From: UBA4744 sp963707435
GTDB taxonomy: Bacteria; Actinomycetota; Acidimicrobiia; Spongiisociales; UBA4744
Assembly: GCA_963707435.1 (NCBI GenBank)
Contig: CAVPPF010000007.1
Coordinates: forward strand, 496,001-560,000
Length of the DNA: 64,000 nt
Reading direction: 5' to 3'
A model generated the notes under the pieces. That model worked only from the letters and a program-made list of their open reading frames with translations, was not told the DNA's origin and made no database searches. A program made the translations under genes and the position numbers. Positions 43,413 to 52,241 of this stretch are shown here, one piece after another; the stretch's first letter is position 1; the number at the start of each line of letters is the position of its first letter.

Positions 43413-43766
43413 CTATCTCCGTTGGTTCTTGCAGTCGATGCACAGAATCGACGCCGGGCGGGCCTCCAGGCGGGCCGGTGGAATCGGCCGGCCGCAGTTG
43501 TCGCAGGAACCGTAGGTGCCGTCGTCGATCTTCACGAGAGCTTTGTCGACGGAGTTGAGCTGCCGCTTCAGGGACTCGACCAGGCCGAGGACCTCGGTCC
43601 GTTCCGCGGTGGCGGCACCGGCATCGGCGAAACCGTCGCTGAATTCGAGATCCGAACGCAGATCACCGGTCTCGGTTGCTCCGAGCTCATCGAGCTGGCG
43701 AATGAGCTTCTCCCGCTCGTTCGCCAGAGTTGTACGGGCGCCGTCAAAATCCATCTCTGTGTTCAC
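43413..43766 (-). CDS. TraR/DksA-type zinc finger protein
   Basis: 117 residues. A helical hairpin (about 5-75) is followed by a C4 zinc finger CDNCG and CIDCK with PIPPARLEARPAS between, the TraR/DksA signature. Such proteins bind RNA polymerase through its secondary channel, or are structural relatives without that activity. The aspartates expected at the DksA coiled-coil tip are not clearly placed, so a role in transcription is uncertain. The start is GTG 43766, sharing GTGA with the xerD stop. Confidence 0.88.
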   Translation of the reverse strand: MNTEMDFDGARTTLANEREKLIRQLDELGATETGDLRSDLEFSDGFADAGAATAERTEVLGLVESLKRQLNSVDKALVKIDDGTYGSCDNCGRPIPPARLEARPASILCIDCKNQRR

Positions 43767-44650
43767 CTGCTCCGTGGGTGGGACGTTATGTACACCTCGT
43801 AGAGATGCTGCGGTGAAACCCGGGTGTACACCTGTGTGGTACTGATGTTAGCGTGACCGAGCATTTCTTGGACGGTTCTCAAGTCCGCGCCCCCCTCCAC
43901 CATGTGCGTGGCGGCGGAATGACGGAGGACATGCGGGGAGACCTTCTCCGGTTCGATGCCCGCCTGCCGAGCAGCTTTGCGGACGACGCCCCAGACACCC
44001 TGCCGCGTCAGCCTCCCGCCCCGGGCGTTGAGGAACACAGCTCCCGGATCGAGCCGGTCGCCCTTGAGCGCCATGCGGTGGGGCAGGTAGGCCACGATGG
44101 CGTCCACGGCGAGACGCCCCACCGGCACCATGCGCTGACGGTTCCCCTTGCCGGTCACGAGCGCGTTCCGCTCTTCGAGGTCGATCGCCGAAAGATCGAG
44201 ATTCACAGCCTCCGTGACTCGCACGCCCGTGGCGTACATGAACTCCAGGAGCGCCCGGTCGCGAGCCCCGAGCGGGGTGTCCTCCGCCGGGGCTGCCATC
44301 AGTCGCTCAACCTCATCCACGTTCAGCGCTTTGGGCAGCGGCGCTCCCAGGCGCGGGCTGTCGAGCAGGACGGTCGGGTCTTCCGCGGCGAATTGCTCGG
44401 CGACGAGGAACCGGTGAAGGCCGCGCATTGCCGCGATCTTGCGAGCGATCGTTGCCGGTTTCAGCGTTGCGGCGTGGAGTTGAGCGATGTAGGAAACGGC
44501 CCGTCCGGCCGACGGTTCGTCGTCACCCAGGTAGGCGAGGTAGTCGCGAAGATCCCGTCGATAAGCAGCGAGGGTGTTGGCGGACAGACCGCGTTCGGCG
44601 CTGAGAGACGCGAGGAACTCCTCCACGCCAACCGCCAGCGATGACGTCAT
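43763..44650 (-). CDS. xerD: Site-specific tyrosine recombinase XerD
   Basis: 295 residues. The SAM-like N-terminal domain (VEEFLASLSAERGLSANTLAAYRRDL) and the catalytic domain are complete: R in ATGVRVTEAVNL, K in VTGKGNRQRMVPV, HxxR in PHVLRHSAATHM, H in MLGHANISTT and the nucleophile Y in QVYTRVSP. It resolves chromosome dimers at dif with XerC. The conserved pyrG-NUDIX-ald-xerD neighbourhood marks it as the housekeeping recombinase and not a phage integrase. It starts in an ATGA overlap with ald. Confidence 0.93.
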   Translation of the reverse strand: MTSSLAVGVEEFLASLSAERGLSANTLAAYRRDLRDYLAYLGDDEPSAGRAVSYIAQLHAATLKPATIARKIAAMRGLHRFLVAEQFAAEDPTVLLDSPRLGAPLPKALNVDEVERLMAAPAEDTPLGARDRALLEFMYATGVRVTEAVNLDLSAIDLEERNALVTGKGNRQRMVPVGRLAVDAIVAYLPHRMALKGDRLDPGAVFLNARGGRLTRQGVWGVVRKAARQAGIEPEKVSPHVLRHSAATHMVEGGADLRTVQEMLGHANISTTQVYTRVSPQHLYEVYITSHPRSR

Positions 44651-45774
44651 CCGGCAAATGCCGCCAGGGCTTTGGTCGGCTCCTCGTAGGGCTGTCCGAC
44701 GCTGTCGGCGACCGCCCGGTTGACGATCGATCCTCCCACCACATTCACGCCGGGCAGCAGCTCGGGATGGTTGGCGACGGCGGCCCGGACGCCCTCATCC
44801 GCGATGGTGAGCATGTACGGCAAGGTGGCGTTCGTCAGTGCATAGGTCGACGTGTGCGGCACCGCGCCCGGAATATTCCCAACCGCGTAGTGGACGACGT
44901 CGTGAACCACGTAGACCGGATGCTCATGCGTCGTTTCCCGGCTCGTCTCGAAACAGCCGCCCTGGTCGATCGCGATGTCGACCATGACCGATCCTCGCTT
45001 CATGGACCGCACCATTCCTTCCGTCACGAGTTTGGGGGCGCTGGCGCCCGGGACCAGCACCGAGCCGATGACCAGGTCGGCGTTGCACACCTGTTCCTCG
45101 ATCGTGAGCTGGTTCGAGGTCAGGGTCAGGATCTGCCCTCCATAGAGCAAGTCCAGCGCCCGCAACTTGGAGATGTCGTTGTCGAGCGCCACCACCGTCG
45201 CCTGGAGCCCCATCGCCATAACCGCTGCATTGGTACCTGCGATGCCTGCACCGATGACCACGACTTTGGCCGGCATCACACCCGGGACTCCCCCCAGCAG
45301 AACTCCCCGACCCTGGTGCGCCTTTTCCAGGTAGTAGGCCCCGGCCTGAGTTGCCATGCGGCCGGCGACCTCCGACATCGGAGCGAGCAGCGGCAGGCTG
45401 TGGTCGGGCAGCTGCACCGTTTCGTAGGCGATCCCGACAATCCCCCGTTGCAGCAGGCCTTCGGCCAGCTTCGGGTACGCCGCCAGGTGAAGATAGGTGA
45501 AGAGCAGCTGGCCGGGCCGCAACTTGGGAACCTCGACCGCTTGCGGCTCCTTGACCTTCAGAATGAGGTCGGCGCCCGCAAACACTTCGTCCGCGTCCGG
45601 CACGATCACGGCTCCCTGGGCGACGTACTCCTCGTCGTGGATCGTCGATCCTTCTCCTGCGTCGGTTTCGATGATCACCTGATGACCGTGGTCGACCAGC
45701 TCGCGCACACCGACGGGTGTGATGGCGACCCGATATTCGGCCGGTTTGATCTCCTTGGGAACACCAATAATCAC
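44647..45774 (-). CDS. ald: Alanine dehydrogenase
   Basis: 375 residues. IIGVPKEIKPAEYRVAITP opens the protein, EPQAVEVPKLRPGQLLFTYLHLA carries substrate residues, the Rossmann motif is VVVIGAGIAGTNAAVMA, and VMVDIAIDQGGCFETSRETTH is the signature near the active aspartate. It reversibly deaminates L-alanine to pyruvate with NAD. The start shares GTGA (45771-45774) with the NUDIX stop. It lies between xerD and the NUDIX gene in a coupled operon. Confidence 0.95.
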   Translation of the reverse strand: MIIGVPKEIKPAEYRVAITPVGVRELVDHGHQVIIETDAGEGSTIHDEEYVAQGAVIVPDADEVFAGADLILKVKEPQAVEVPKLRPGQLLFTYLHLAAYPKLAEGLLQRGIVGIAYETVQLPDHSLPLLAPMSEVAGRMATQAGAYYLEKAHQGRGVLLGGVPGVMPAKVVVIGAGIAGTNAAVMAMGLQATVVALDNDISKLRALDLLYGGQILTLTSNQLTIEEQVCNADLVIGSVLVPGASAPKLVTEGMVRSMKRGSVMVDIAIDQGGCFETSRETTHEHPVYVVHDVVHYAVGNIPGAVPHTSTYALTNATLPYMLTIADEGVRAAVANHPELLPGVNVVGGSIVNRAVADSVGQPYEEPTKALAAFAG

Positions 45775-46313
45775 GTGCGTCGCTCCTTTGCTAGCGCCAT
45801 GAGACCGATCAGGGTCTTGGCGTCCAAAATCTCGCCATCTCGAACCCTACGCAATGCTTCACCCACCGGTATACGCACGATCTCTGCATGCTCCTCTTCG
45901 GTGCCCTGCGGACGGGACTCCACGGGCACGAGGTCTTCTGCGAGATACAACCAGATACGCTCGTCCGTGAAGCCCGGGGTTGTGTAGAAGGTGCGCAGGA
46001 GCGTGAGCCGATTCGGCCGATAGCCCACCTCTTCTTCACATTCCCGCCTTGCCGTTGTTTCCGGATCTTCCCCCGCGACGTCGCACTTCCCCGCCGGGAT
46101 CTCGAGCACGTCGGAGTCGATGGCCACCCGGTGTTGAGAAATCAGCACCACATCGCCGTCGATCAAGGGGACAACGGCGACGGCCCCGGGATGGCGAATG
46201 ATCTCACGCCCCAGCGGGCGACCCTCTGGATCCACATAGTGCCGCCGGGCGACCTCCATGAACGATGTCGTGGCGATGAGCCGTTCACCCAGGTAGCGGA
46301 GACCGCGGCTCAC
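45771..46313 (-). CDS. NUDIX hydrolase, ADP-ribose pyrophosphatase type
   Basis: 180 residues. The NUDIX box is complete: GKCDVAGEDPETTARRECEEEVGY. IPAGK upstream and the FYTTPGFTDERIWLYLAEDL region downstream place it in the ADP-ribose pyrophosphatase group, with the acidic segment after the box as in NudF. It probably hydrolyses ADP-ribose to AMP and ribose phosphate. Its order between pyrG and xerD matches Rv1700 in M. tuberculosis. GTGA is shared with the pyrG stop (46310-46313). Confidence 0.9.
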   Translation of the reverse strand: MSRGLRYLGERLIATTSFMEVARRHYVDPEGRPLGREIIRHPGAVAVVPLIDGDVVLISQHRVAIDSDVLEIPAGKCDVAGEDPETTARRECEEEVGYRPNRLTLLRTFYTTPGFTDERIWLYLAEDLVPVESRPQGTEEEHAEIVRIPVGEALRRVRDGEILDAKTLIGLMALAKERRT

Positions 46314-47974
46314 CGATGGGGCAGGTCGCCGACCGCCGTCGGTTGGCCGACGCGATCCTCGTCCGGCAGCCTTCCTTCCCGGTGCCGGGCGGCTGCGGCC
46401 ATGAATCCTGCAAAGAGCGGATGGGGAGCGTCCGGACGCGATTTGAACTCGGGGTGGAACTGGCTGGCTACGAAGAACGGATGGGACGGTATTTCGATGA
46501 TTTCGACGAGGTTGTCATCAGGTGACGTACCCGACAGGCGCATGCCGGCAGCCTCGAGGTCTTTCCGGTACCGGTTGTTCACCTCGTACCGGTGCCGGTG
46601 GCGTTCATATACGAGTTCTTTCCCGTAGAGGGTCCTGGCCAGGGTGCCCTCGCGCAGTTTGGCTGCGTAGATCCCCAGCCTCATGGTTCCGCCCTTGTCG
46701 GACACGTCTTGCTGGCTTTCCATGAGGTCGATGACCGGGTGCGGGCAGGTTGGATCAAACTCGGAGCTATTCGCACCGGCCAGCCCCAGTTGCGACCGGG
46801 AGAACTCGATGACGGCGCACTGCAGCCCGAGGCACAGGCCCAGGAACGGGATCTTGTTCTCGCGGGCGTGCCGTGCTGCAGCAATCTTGCCTTCGATGCC
46901 GCGAATCCCGAAGCCGCCCGGCACGACGATCCCGTCGAGTCCGATCAGGTGGTCGGCCGCCAGCAGACCGTCCATGTCGTCGCTGGGTATCCACCGCAGG
47001 TCGAGTTTCACGTCGTTGTCGAGGGCGCCGTGCCGGAGACTCTCGACCACCGACAGGTAGGCGTCGGGAAGATCCACATACTTGCCGACCAGGCCGATTG
47101 TCACTTGCTGTGAAGCGCCCCGGGCGCGTTCTACCATCGCTTCCCAGGCAGCCAGATCGGGCCGCTCGGTCTCCAACTCGAGAATCCTGCAGACGACGTC
47201 GTCGAGTCCGCCCCGATGCAGCATCAGGGGCACGGCGTAGATATCCCCGACATCCGTGGCGTTGATGACCGCATCGGCATCGACGTCGCAGAACAAGCTG
47301 ATCTTCCGTACCGCCGAATCGTCGACCGGTCGGTCGGACCGCACCACGATCACGTCCGGGTGGATTCCCCGGCTGCGCAGTTCGGCAACGGAGTGCTGGG
47401 TGGGTTTGGTCTTCATCTCCTCGCTCGAAGCGATGTAGGGAACCAGGGTCACGTGCAAGTAGACGGTGTTCGACCGGCCGACATCTTTGCGGATCTGGCG
47501 AATGGCCTCGAGGAACGGCAAGCTCTCGATATCGCCGACCGTTCCACCGACTTCCGTGATGACGACATCAACATCCTCGTGGGCCCCGAGGCGGCGGATG
47601 CGTGCTTTGATCTCGTTCGTGACGTGGGGTATGACCTGGACCGTGTCACCGAGGTAGTCGCCGCGGCGTTCCTTCTGGATGACCGCCTGGTACACCGAAC
47701 CGGTCGTGACGTTGGAATCGCGGCGGAGGTTCTCGCCGGTGAACCGTTCGTAGTGGCCCAGGTCGAGATCGGTTTCGCCCCCGTCATCGGTGACGAAGAC
47801 CTCTCCGTGCTGGAAGGGATTCATCGTTCCGGGGTCGACGTTGATGTACGGGTCGAGCTTCTGGTTGACGACCTTCAAGCCGCGCGCTTTGAGGAGTCTG
47901 CCGAGAGAAGAGGCCGTGATCCCCTTGCCGAGACTGGAGACCACACCGCCCGTTACGAACACATACTTCGCCAC
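46310..47974 (-). CDS. pyrG: CTP synthase
   Basis: 554 residues. The synthase domain opens with KYVFVTGGVVSSLGKGITASSLGRLLKARG and contains DPYINVDPGTMNPFQHGEV. The glutaminase domain has the nucleophile in PFLGLCLGLQCAVIEFSR and the H-E pair in ASQFHPEF. It makes CTP from UTP and glutamine. The length is standard. It heads a coupled string pyrG-NUDIX-ald-xerD-dksA, with 75 bases upstream to recN. Confidence 0.97.
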   Translation of the reverse strand: MAKYVFVTGGVVSSLGKGITASSLGRLLKARGLKVVNQKLDPYINVDPGTMNPFQHGEVFVTDDGGETDLDLGHYERFTGENLRRDSNVTTGSVYQAVIQKERRGDYLGDTVQVIPHVTNEIKARIRRLGAHEDVDVVITEVGGTVGDIESLPFLEAIRQIRKDVGRSNTVYLHVTLVPYIASSEEMKTKPTQHSVAELRSRGIHPDVIVVRSDRPVDDSAVRKISLFCDVDADAVINATDVGDIYAVPLMLHRGGLDDVVCRILELETERPDLAAWEAMVERARGASQQVTIGLVGKYVDLPDAYLSVVESLRHGALDNDVKLDLRWIPSDDMDGLLAADHLIGLDGIVVPGGFGIRGIEGKIAAARHARENKIPFLGLCLGLQCAVIEFSRSQLGLAGANSSEFDPTCPHPVIDLMESQQDVSDKGGTMRLGIYAAKLREGTLARTLYGKELVYERHRHRYEVNNRYRKDLEAAGMRLSGTSPDDNLVEIIEIPSHPFFVASQFHPEFKSRPDAPHPLFAGFMAAAARHREGRLPDEDRVGQPTAVGDLPHR

Positions 47975-48049
47975 GGGAGGTCATGGTAGCAGTCGTGGCC
48001 ACTCCCGAGAAGGACCGGCCGCACGGGCCCCGCTCGGCGCCCGCGGCGG

Positions 48050-49651
48050 CTACGCCCGTTCGCGAGCGGCCATAGCCATGAGTTCCTCCGCATGGTTCCG
48101 GCCCTGTTCGCTGGCGGGCATACCGGCAAGCATCCGCGACAGCTCTTCGATCCGCGACTCCTGGTCGACCGCCGATACGGTGACCGTCGTCCCGGTTCGA
48201 GCAACCACGAAGTGGTGATCGGCAAAGGCGGCTACCTGAGGAAGGTGGGTTACGCACAGGACCTGGCGGTCCTTTGCCAGCGAGGCCAGCTTCCGGCCGA
48301 GTTCGAGCGCCGTCCTGCCACCGACCCCGGCATCGATCTCATCGAACGCGAGGATGGGCGTCCGGCCGGACCCTCCGGCGAGACGCAGCGAGAGCACCAA
48401 CCGGCTGAGCTCTCCGCCGGAAGCGACCCGGCCGACGGGGCCCGGCTCGAGGCGACGGTCGGACGAAAACAACAGACCAACCTTGTCTGCGCCGGAGGGT
48501 CCGGGGTCGGCAGGCTCAAGAGCGAATCGAATGACCGGGTCGGGAAGTCCCAGGTCCTGGAGGTGGCCGGTCGCCGCCCCGGCAATGTGTTCGGCGGCGG
48601 CCTCCCGGGCGGTGCGGAGACGGTCGCCTGCATCGGCTACCTCCCGCTCGGCCAGCGCCAGATCGGTCTCGAGCTGCTCGGCGCCGGCCAGGAGGGCTCC
48701 CAGCTCTGCGCGGCGGCGATTGGCCCCGTCGGCGAATTCGAGGACTTCTTCCAGCGTGTCCCCGTATTTCCGTCGGAGGTCGCCCAGCAGCGCGAGCCGC
48801 TGTTCGATGGCTTCCGCTTGTGCCGGATCGGCGTCGACGGCCTCGAACGCCACACGGAGATCAGATCCCAATTCGCTCAGAACCGACAGACCCGCGGACG
48901 CCTGATCGGCCAGCTCCTGCAGACCCGGGTCGAGGCCGGCGGCCTTTCCCAGCTGCGCGGCCGCTTCCCCGGCCCGGTCGGCCGCTTCGTCGATGGCCGT
49001 GCGCGCCTCTCCGAGACGTCCGATCAGCTCTTCGGCATGCCGGGCACGTGCCGCGGCTCTGGCCAACTCCTCATCTTCTCCGGTGGAGAACCCGGCCGCA
49101 CTGATCTCGTCGGCCTGGTAGGAAATCAGATCCAGTTCGCGCTCGAGCGAGCGACGGTCGCCGCCGATCCGGTCGCGGTCGGCCCGCAGTCCGGTGAGCC
49201 TGTCCCAGGCAAGCCGGTACTCCCCGAGGATCTCTCTCCCTTCGGTCGGCAGCACGCGGTCGATCATCGCTCTGATTTCGGCGGGTCTGGTGAGTCCGTG
49301 TTTCTCGTGCTGGGCGACCATCTCGACCAATCCGGTCCCGCCCTCCTCGAGTGCGGCGGCCGTCGCCAGTCTGCCGTTCAGGTAGGCCCGGCTGCGTCCC
49401 GAGGAGATGGACCGGGCGAACACCTGCTCCTCGCCCTCGCCTCTGAGGAACCGCCCTTCGACCAACGTCTCGTCGCCGTAGGGCCCCACGAGGTCTCCAC
49501 GGGCCGGTCCTCCCAGGAGCAGGCGCAGTGCTCCCAGCAGCATGGTCTTGCCGGCTCCGGTTTCGCCGGTGAACGCGACCAGGCCGGGACCCGGGCGCAC
49601 GTGAGCACGCTCGATGATTCCCAGATTCTCGACTTTCAGTTCGTCGAGCAA
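48050..49651 (-). CDS. recN: DNA repair protein RecN
   Basis: 533 residues. SMC-like ATPase halves flank a coiled coil. Walker A is FTGETGAGKTMLLGALRLL, the signature is VASGGELSRLVLSLRLA, and Walker B is ILAFDEIDAGVGGRTAL; TTVSAVDQ and RIEELSRMLAG end the protein as usual. It acts at double-strand breaks. The nadK-recN order is conserved in actinobacteria. The 3-base gap to nadK shows the same transcript. Confidence 0.95.
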   Translation of the reverse strand: MLDELKVENLGIIERAHVRPGPGLVAFTGETGAGKTMLLGALRLLLGGPARGDLVGPYGDETLVEGRFLRGEGEEQVFARSISSGRSRAYLNGRLATAAALEEGGTGLVEMVAQHEKHGLTRPAEIRAMIDRVLPTEGREILGEYRLAWDRLTGLRADRDRIGGDRRSLERELDLISYQADEISAAGFSTGEDEELARAAARARHAEELIGRLGEARTAIDEAADRAGEAAAQLGKAAGLDPGLQELADQASAGLSVLSELGSDLRVAFEAVDADPAQAEAIEQRLALLGDLRRKYGDTLEEVLEFADGANRRRAELGALLAGAEQLETDLALAEREVADAGDRLRTAREAAAEHIAGAATGHLQDLGLPDPVIRFALEPADPGPSGADKVGLLFSSDRRLEPGPVGRVASGGELSRLVLSLRLAGGSGRTPILAFDEIDAGVGGRTALELGRKLASLAKDRQVLCVTHLPQVAAFADHHFVVARTGTTVTVSAVDQESRIEELSRMLAGMPASEQGRNHAEELMAMAARERA

Positions 49652-49654
49652 GGC

Positions 49655-50479
49655 TCAGCTACCCCCGTAGAAACGAAGATCTTCTCGAAGATGGAACTTC
49701 TCCTTCACCCGGGCGCCGAACGATCTCCCCGATATCTCGATGAAGCGGATCACGCCACTGCCCCGGCGAACGCGGATCTCGTCGCCGGGACCCACGGTAC
49801 CGAGATCGTAGCCGTCGACACTGACACCGGCCGAGCGATCCTGCACCACGGTGCAGAGAACCTCGGTAGCCGGATCGAGAACCAGGCTTTTCGAGAACAG
49901 CGAGTGGGGAGCAACCGGCGACAGCACCAGAGCGGCGACTCCGGAAGCCACTAAGGGTCCGCCGGCCGAGAGGTTGTACGCGGTCGACCCGGTCGGGGTG
50001 GCAATGATCAAACCATCGGCGAAGTAGGTGATGAACCGTTCGCCGTCGAGGGATACCTCGATGGAGATGAGCCGCTGGCTGAGCACCTTCTCGATGACCA
50101 CGTCGTTGATACCCGTCACGGCCTCCCGATCGTTGAGCACTGCTTCGATGGTCATCCTCGGCGACTCGCGCCACGACCCCGCGGCCAGGTCGTCGAGGGC
50201 ATCCTCCAATCCGCCGGGCTCGATGTCTGCCAGAAATCCTTTCCGCCCGACATTGATGCCGAGCAGCGGGAGATCTGCAGCCAGGGCGGTCCGGGCCGCT
50301 CGCAGCACGGTTCCGTCTCCACCGATCGCCACGATGACGTCTGCGCTTGCTGCGGCTCCGTCGACCACCGCAACTACCCGCATTCCCCGCTTGCCGGCCA
50401 GATCGGACAGACGTTCGGCCAGCTCGATTGCCGCAGGTCGATCGCCGTGAACCACCACCCCAATCGTTTGGACACTCAC
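49655..50479 (-). CDS. nadK: NAD kinase
   Basis: 274 residues from GTG 50479, which overlaps the tlyA stop (GTGA, 50476-50479). AIGGDGTVLRAART is the GGDGT motif, INDVVIEKV the NE/D motif, and ATPTGSTAYNLSAGGP the conserved nucleotide-binding loop. It phosphorylates NAD to NADP. The reading frame extends upstream without homology. The tlyA-nadK-recN order is the common actinobacterial one. Confidence 0.95.
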   Translation of the reverse strand: MSVQTIGVVVHGDRPAAIELAERLSDLAGKRGMRVVAVVDGAAASADVIVAIGGDGTVLRAARTALAADLPLLGINVGRKGFLADIEPGGLEDALDDLAAGSWRESPRMTIEAVLNDREAVTGINDVVIEKVLSQRLISIEVSLDGERFITYFADGLIIATPTGSTAYNLSAGGPLVASGVAALVLSPVAPHSLFSKSLVLDPATEVLCTVVQDRSAGVSVDGYDLGTVGPGDEIRVRRGSGVIRFIEISGRSFGARVKEKFHLREDLRFYGGS

Positions 50480-51264
50480 CGTCCCACCACCTTGTCGAGG
50501 TCGACATCCTGCACCGTTGTAGCTCCTTTTCTGGCCCAGACAAAGAACTCGCGATTCCCTTTGGCTCCCGTGATGGGCGATGCGGCCACCCCCACAGTTC
50601 CCAGACCGTCCATCTCCAGGCATTCGATGACCCGCACCAACACAGCCCTGTGCTTGTCAGGGTCGCGCACAATCCCACCCTTGCCAACCTGTCCCTTTCC
50701 GACTTCGAACTGGGGCTTGACCAGAAGCACCACATCGCAGCCGGCGCCGGCCAGCTCGAAGAGACGGGACGCAACCGTGCAGATCGAAATGAACGACAGG
50801 TCGGCAACGATCACTTCGAAAGGTCCGCCCAGGGAACCGACATCGGCGTGCCGAAGGTTGACACGCTCGTGGACCGAAACCCGCGGATCGTTGCGGAGGG
50901 ACCAGTCGAGCTGGCCGTACCCGACGTCCACGGCCGCTACAGAAGCGGCGCCCTCCTGGAGGAGGCAGTCGGTGAAGCCGCCGGTGGACGCTCCCGCATC
51001 GAGCGCCCGGCGATCCCGCACCACGACACCGAACTCCCCCAGCGCGCCTGCGAGCTTGTCTCCCCCTCGCGACACGTACGTTCCGGGCGAGCCGGATACC
51101 CGGATCGAAACGGATCGGTCGACCATCGTCGCCTGCTTCGGTGAGGGTACCCCGCCGACAACCACCCGGCCGGCCTCAATGGCGTGCTGCGCTTCGGTCC
51201 TGCTATCGAAGAGACCCCGACGAACCAGCTCTACGTCGAGACGGCGCCGGGCGGGATTCGACAC
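50476..51264 (-). CDS. tlyA: TlyA family rRNA 2'-O-methyltransferase
   Basis: 262 residues. The S4 RNA-binding domain (RRRLDVELVRRGLFDSRTEAQHAIEAGRVVV) precedes a Rossmann methyltransferase domain with ALDAGASTGGFTDCLLQEGA and VDVGYGQLDW. LVKPQFEVGKGQVGKGGIV is a family mark. Homologues methylate 16S and 23S rRNA and determine capreomycin susceptibility in mycobacteria. It begins the coupled tlyA-nadK-recN string. Confidence 0.94.
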   Translation of the reverse strand: MSNPARRRLDVELVRRGLFDSRTEAQHAIEAGRVVVGGVPSPKQATMVDRSVSIRVSGSPGTYVSRGGDKLAGALGEFGVVVRDRRALDAGASTGGFTDCLLQEGAASVAAVDVGYGQLDWSLRNDPRVSVHERVNLRHADVGSLGGPFEVIVADLSFISICTVASRLFELAGAGCDVVLLVKPQFEVGKGQVGKGGIVRDPDKHRAVLVRVIECLEMDGLGTVGVAASPITGAKGNREFFVWARKGATTVQDVDLDKVVGR

Positions 51265-51294
51265 GGCTAGGTCATCACCGGGAGCGCCACCGAT

Positions 51295-51441
51295 TCACCC
51301 GGCCGGGGGCGGATCGGGTTCCTCAGATGCTTCGAGCTGGGCCGCGAGGCTTTCGGCGATTCGATCGGCCGGATCCGGTGCTTCGGCAGGATCCATCTCA
51401 GCGAGTTCGGCTATTGCTTCTTCGAGTTCCGTAGTATCCAT
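51295..51441 (-). CDS. Small acidic conserved-position protein
   Basis: 48 residues from ATG 51441: a highly acidic helical peptide (MDTTELEEAIAELAEM, then DPADRIAESLAAQLEASEE) ending in a proline-rich tail. It has no motif. Its place between tlyA and the HAD gene matches the small ORF Rv1693 in the M. tuberculosis block, which supports it being real. The rhomboid gene (51480) is divergent, 38 bases away, and has been inserted relative to that order. Confidence 0.6.
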   Translation of the reverse strand: MDTTELEEAIAELAEMDPAEAPDPADRIAESLAAQLEASEEPDPPPAG

Positions 51442-51479
51442 AGCCCTATTATCACCGCACCGGCGACTGGAACCAGTCT

Positions 51480-52241
51480 TTGATCCCAATCCGCGATGCC
51501 AACCCCTCCCTGACCAGGCCCGTGATCACCTGGCTGATCATCGCCGCCTGCGCCTACGTCTTCTTCGCCATCCAACCGGCCGGTGAGGACGAGTTCGGCG
51601 AATTCCTCTACGAGTACGCGGCCGTGCCGTGTGAACTCACCACCCTGTCACCGCTCGATCGTGGCGATATTCAGGCCTGCAACGCTCAGGACACGGGAAC
51701 GCCGTTCTATCCGGCGAAGAACGTCCTGGCCAGTGCCGTCGTCTCGATGTTCCTGCACGCGAACCTGGTCCACTTGCTCGGGAATCTCTGGATCCTGTGG
51801 ATCTTCGGCAACAACGTGGAGGATGCGTTCGGATCGGGCGGATACCTGCTCCTCTACCTGGCCTCGGGGGTGGCCGCAACCGCGGCCTTTGTTGTGACCA
51901 ATCCGGGAGAACTGACGCCGCTCGTCGGCGCATCCGGGGCAATCGCGGGCGTGATGGGCGCCTACCTGGTTCTCTTCCCCCGGGCGCGCGTCGTGTCCGT
52001 ATTTCCGATCTTCTTCTTCATACCGGTGGCCGTTCCCGCCTCGGTATTCCTGATTCTGTGGTTTGCCGGCCAGTTTGCCCTCATCGGCGAGGCCACGGGG
52101 ATCGCCTGGCAGGCCCACGTAGGAGGATTCGTGTCTGGTGCCGCCGTAGCTTTCATGCTGCGCGGCCCGTTGCTGCGGCGGGTGGCCACCCACCGGAGAA
52201 GGCTGGCCCGTCAAACTTCAGGGCTGCAGCGCTTCGGGTAG
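51480..52241 (+). CDS. Rhomboid family intramembrane serine protease
   Basis: 253 residues, TTG start. Six membrane helices are expected. The catalytic serine is in VGASGAIAGVMGAYL and the histidine in the late helix WQAHVGGFVSGA, with FLHANLVHLLGNLWILWIFG the typical HxxxHxxxN region. It cleaves membrane proteins in the lipid bilayer. The start has no evident Shine-Dalgarno sequence; TATTAT at 51447-51452 could be a -10 for a very short leader. The 3' end overlaps the convergent HAD gene by 24 bases. Confidence 0.9.
   Translation: MIPIRDANPSLTRPVITWLIIAACAYVFFAIQPAGEDEFGEFLYEYAAVPCELTTLSPLDRGDIQACNAQDTGTPFYPAKNVLASAVVSMFLHANLVHLLGNLWILWIFGNNVEDAFGSGGYLLLYLASGVAATAAFVVTNPGELTPLVGASGAIAGVMGAYLVLFPRARVVSVFPIFFFIPVAVPASVFLILWFAGQFALIGEATGIAWQAHVGGFVSGAAVAFMLRGPLLRRVATHRRRLARQTSGLQRFG

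Noticed and set aside
43763..44650. Phage or integron integrase
   Set aside because: The tyrosine recombinase lies in a conserved housekeeping block (pyrG, NUDIX, ald, scpA/B) with no attachment repeats or cargo genes; it fits XerD.
48092..49954. A 620-codon open frame on the plus strand across recN and nadK
   Set aside because: It is the antisense shadow of recN, whose Walker and signature motifs are intact; no domain is visible in the shadow.
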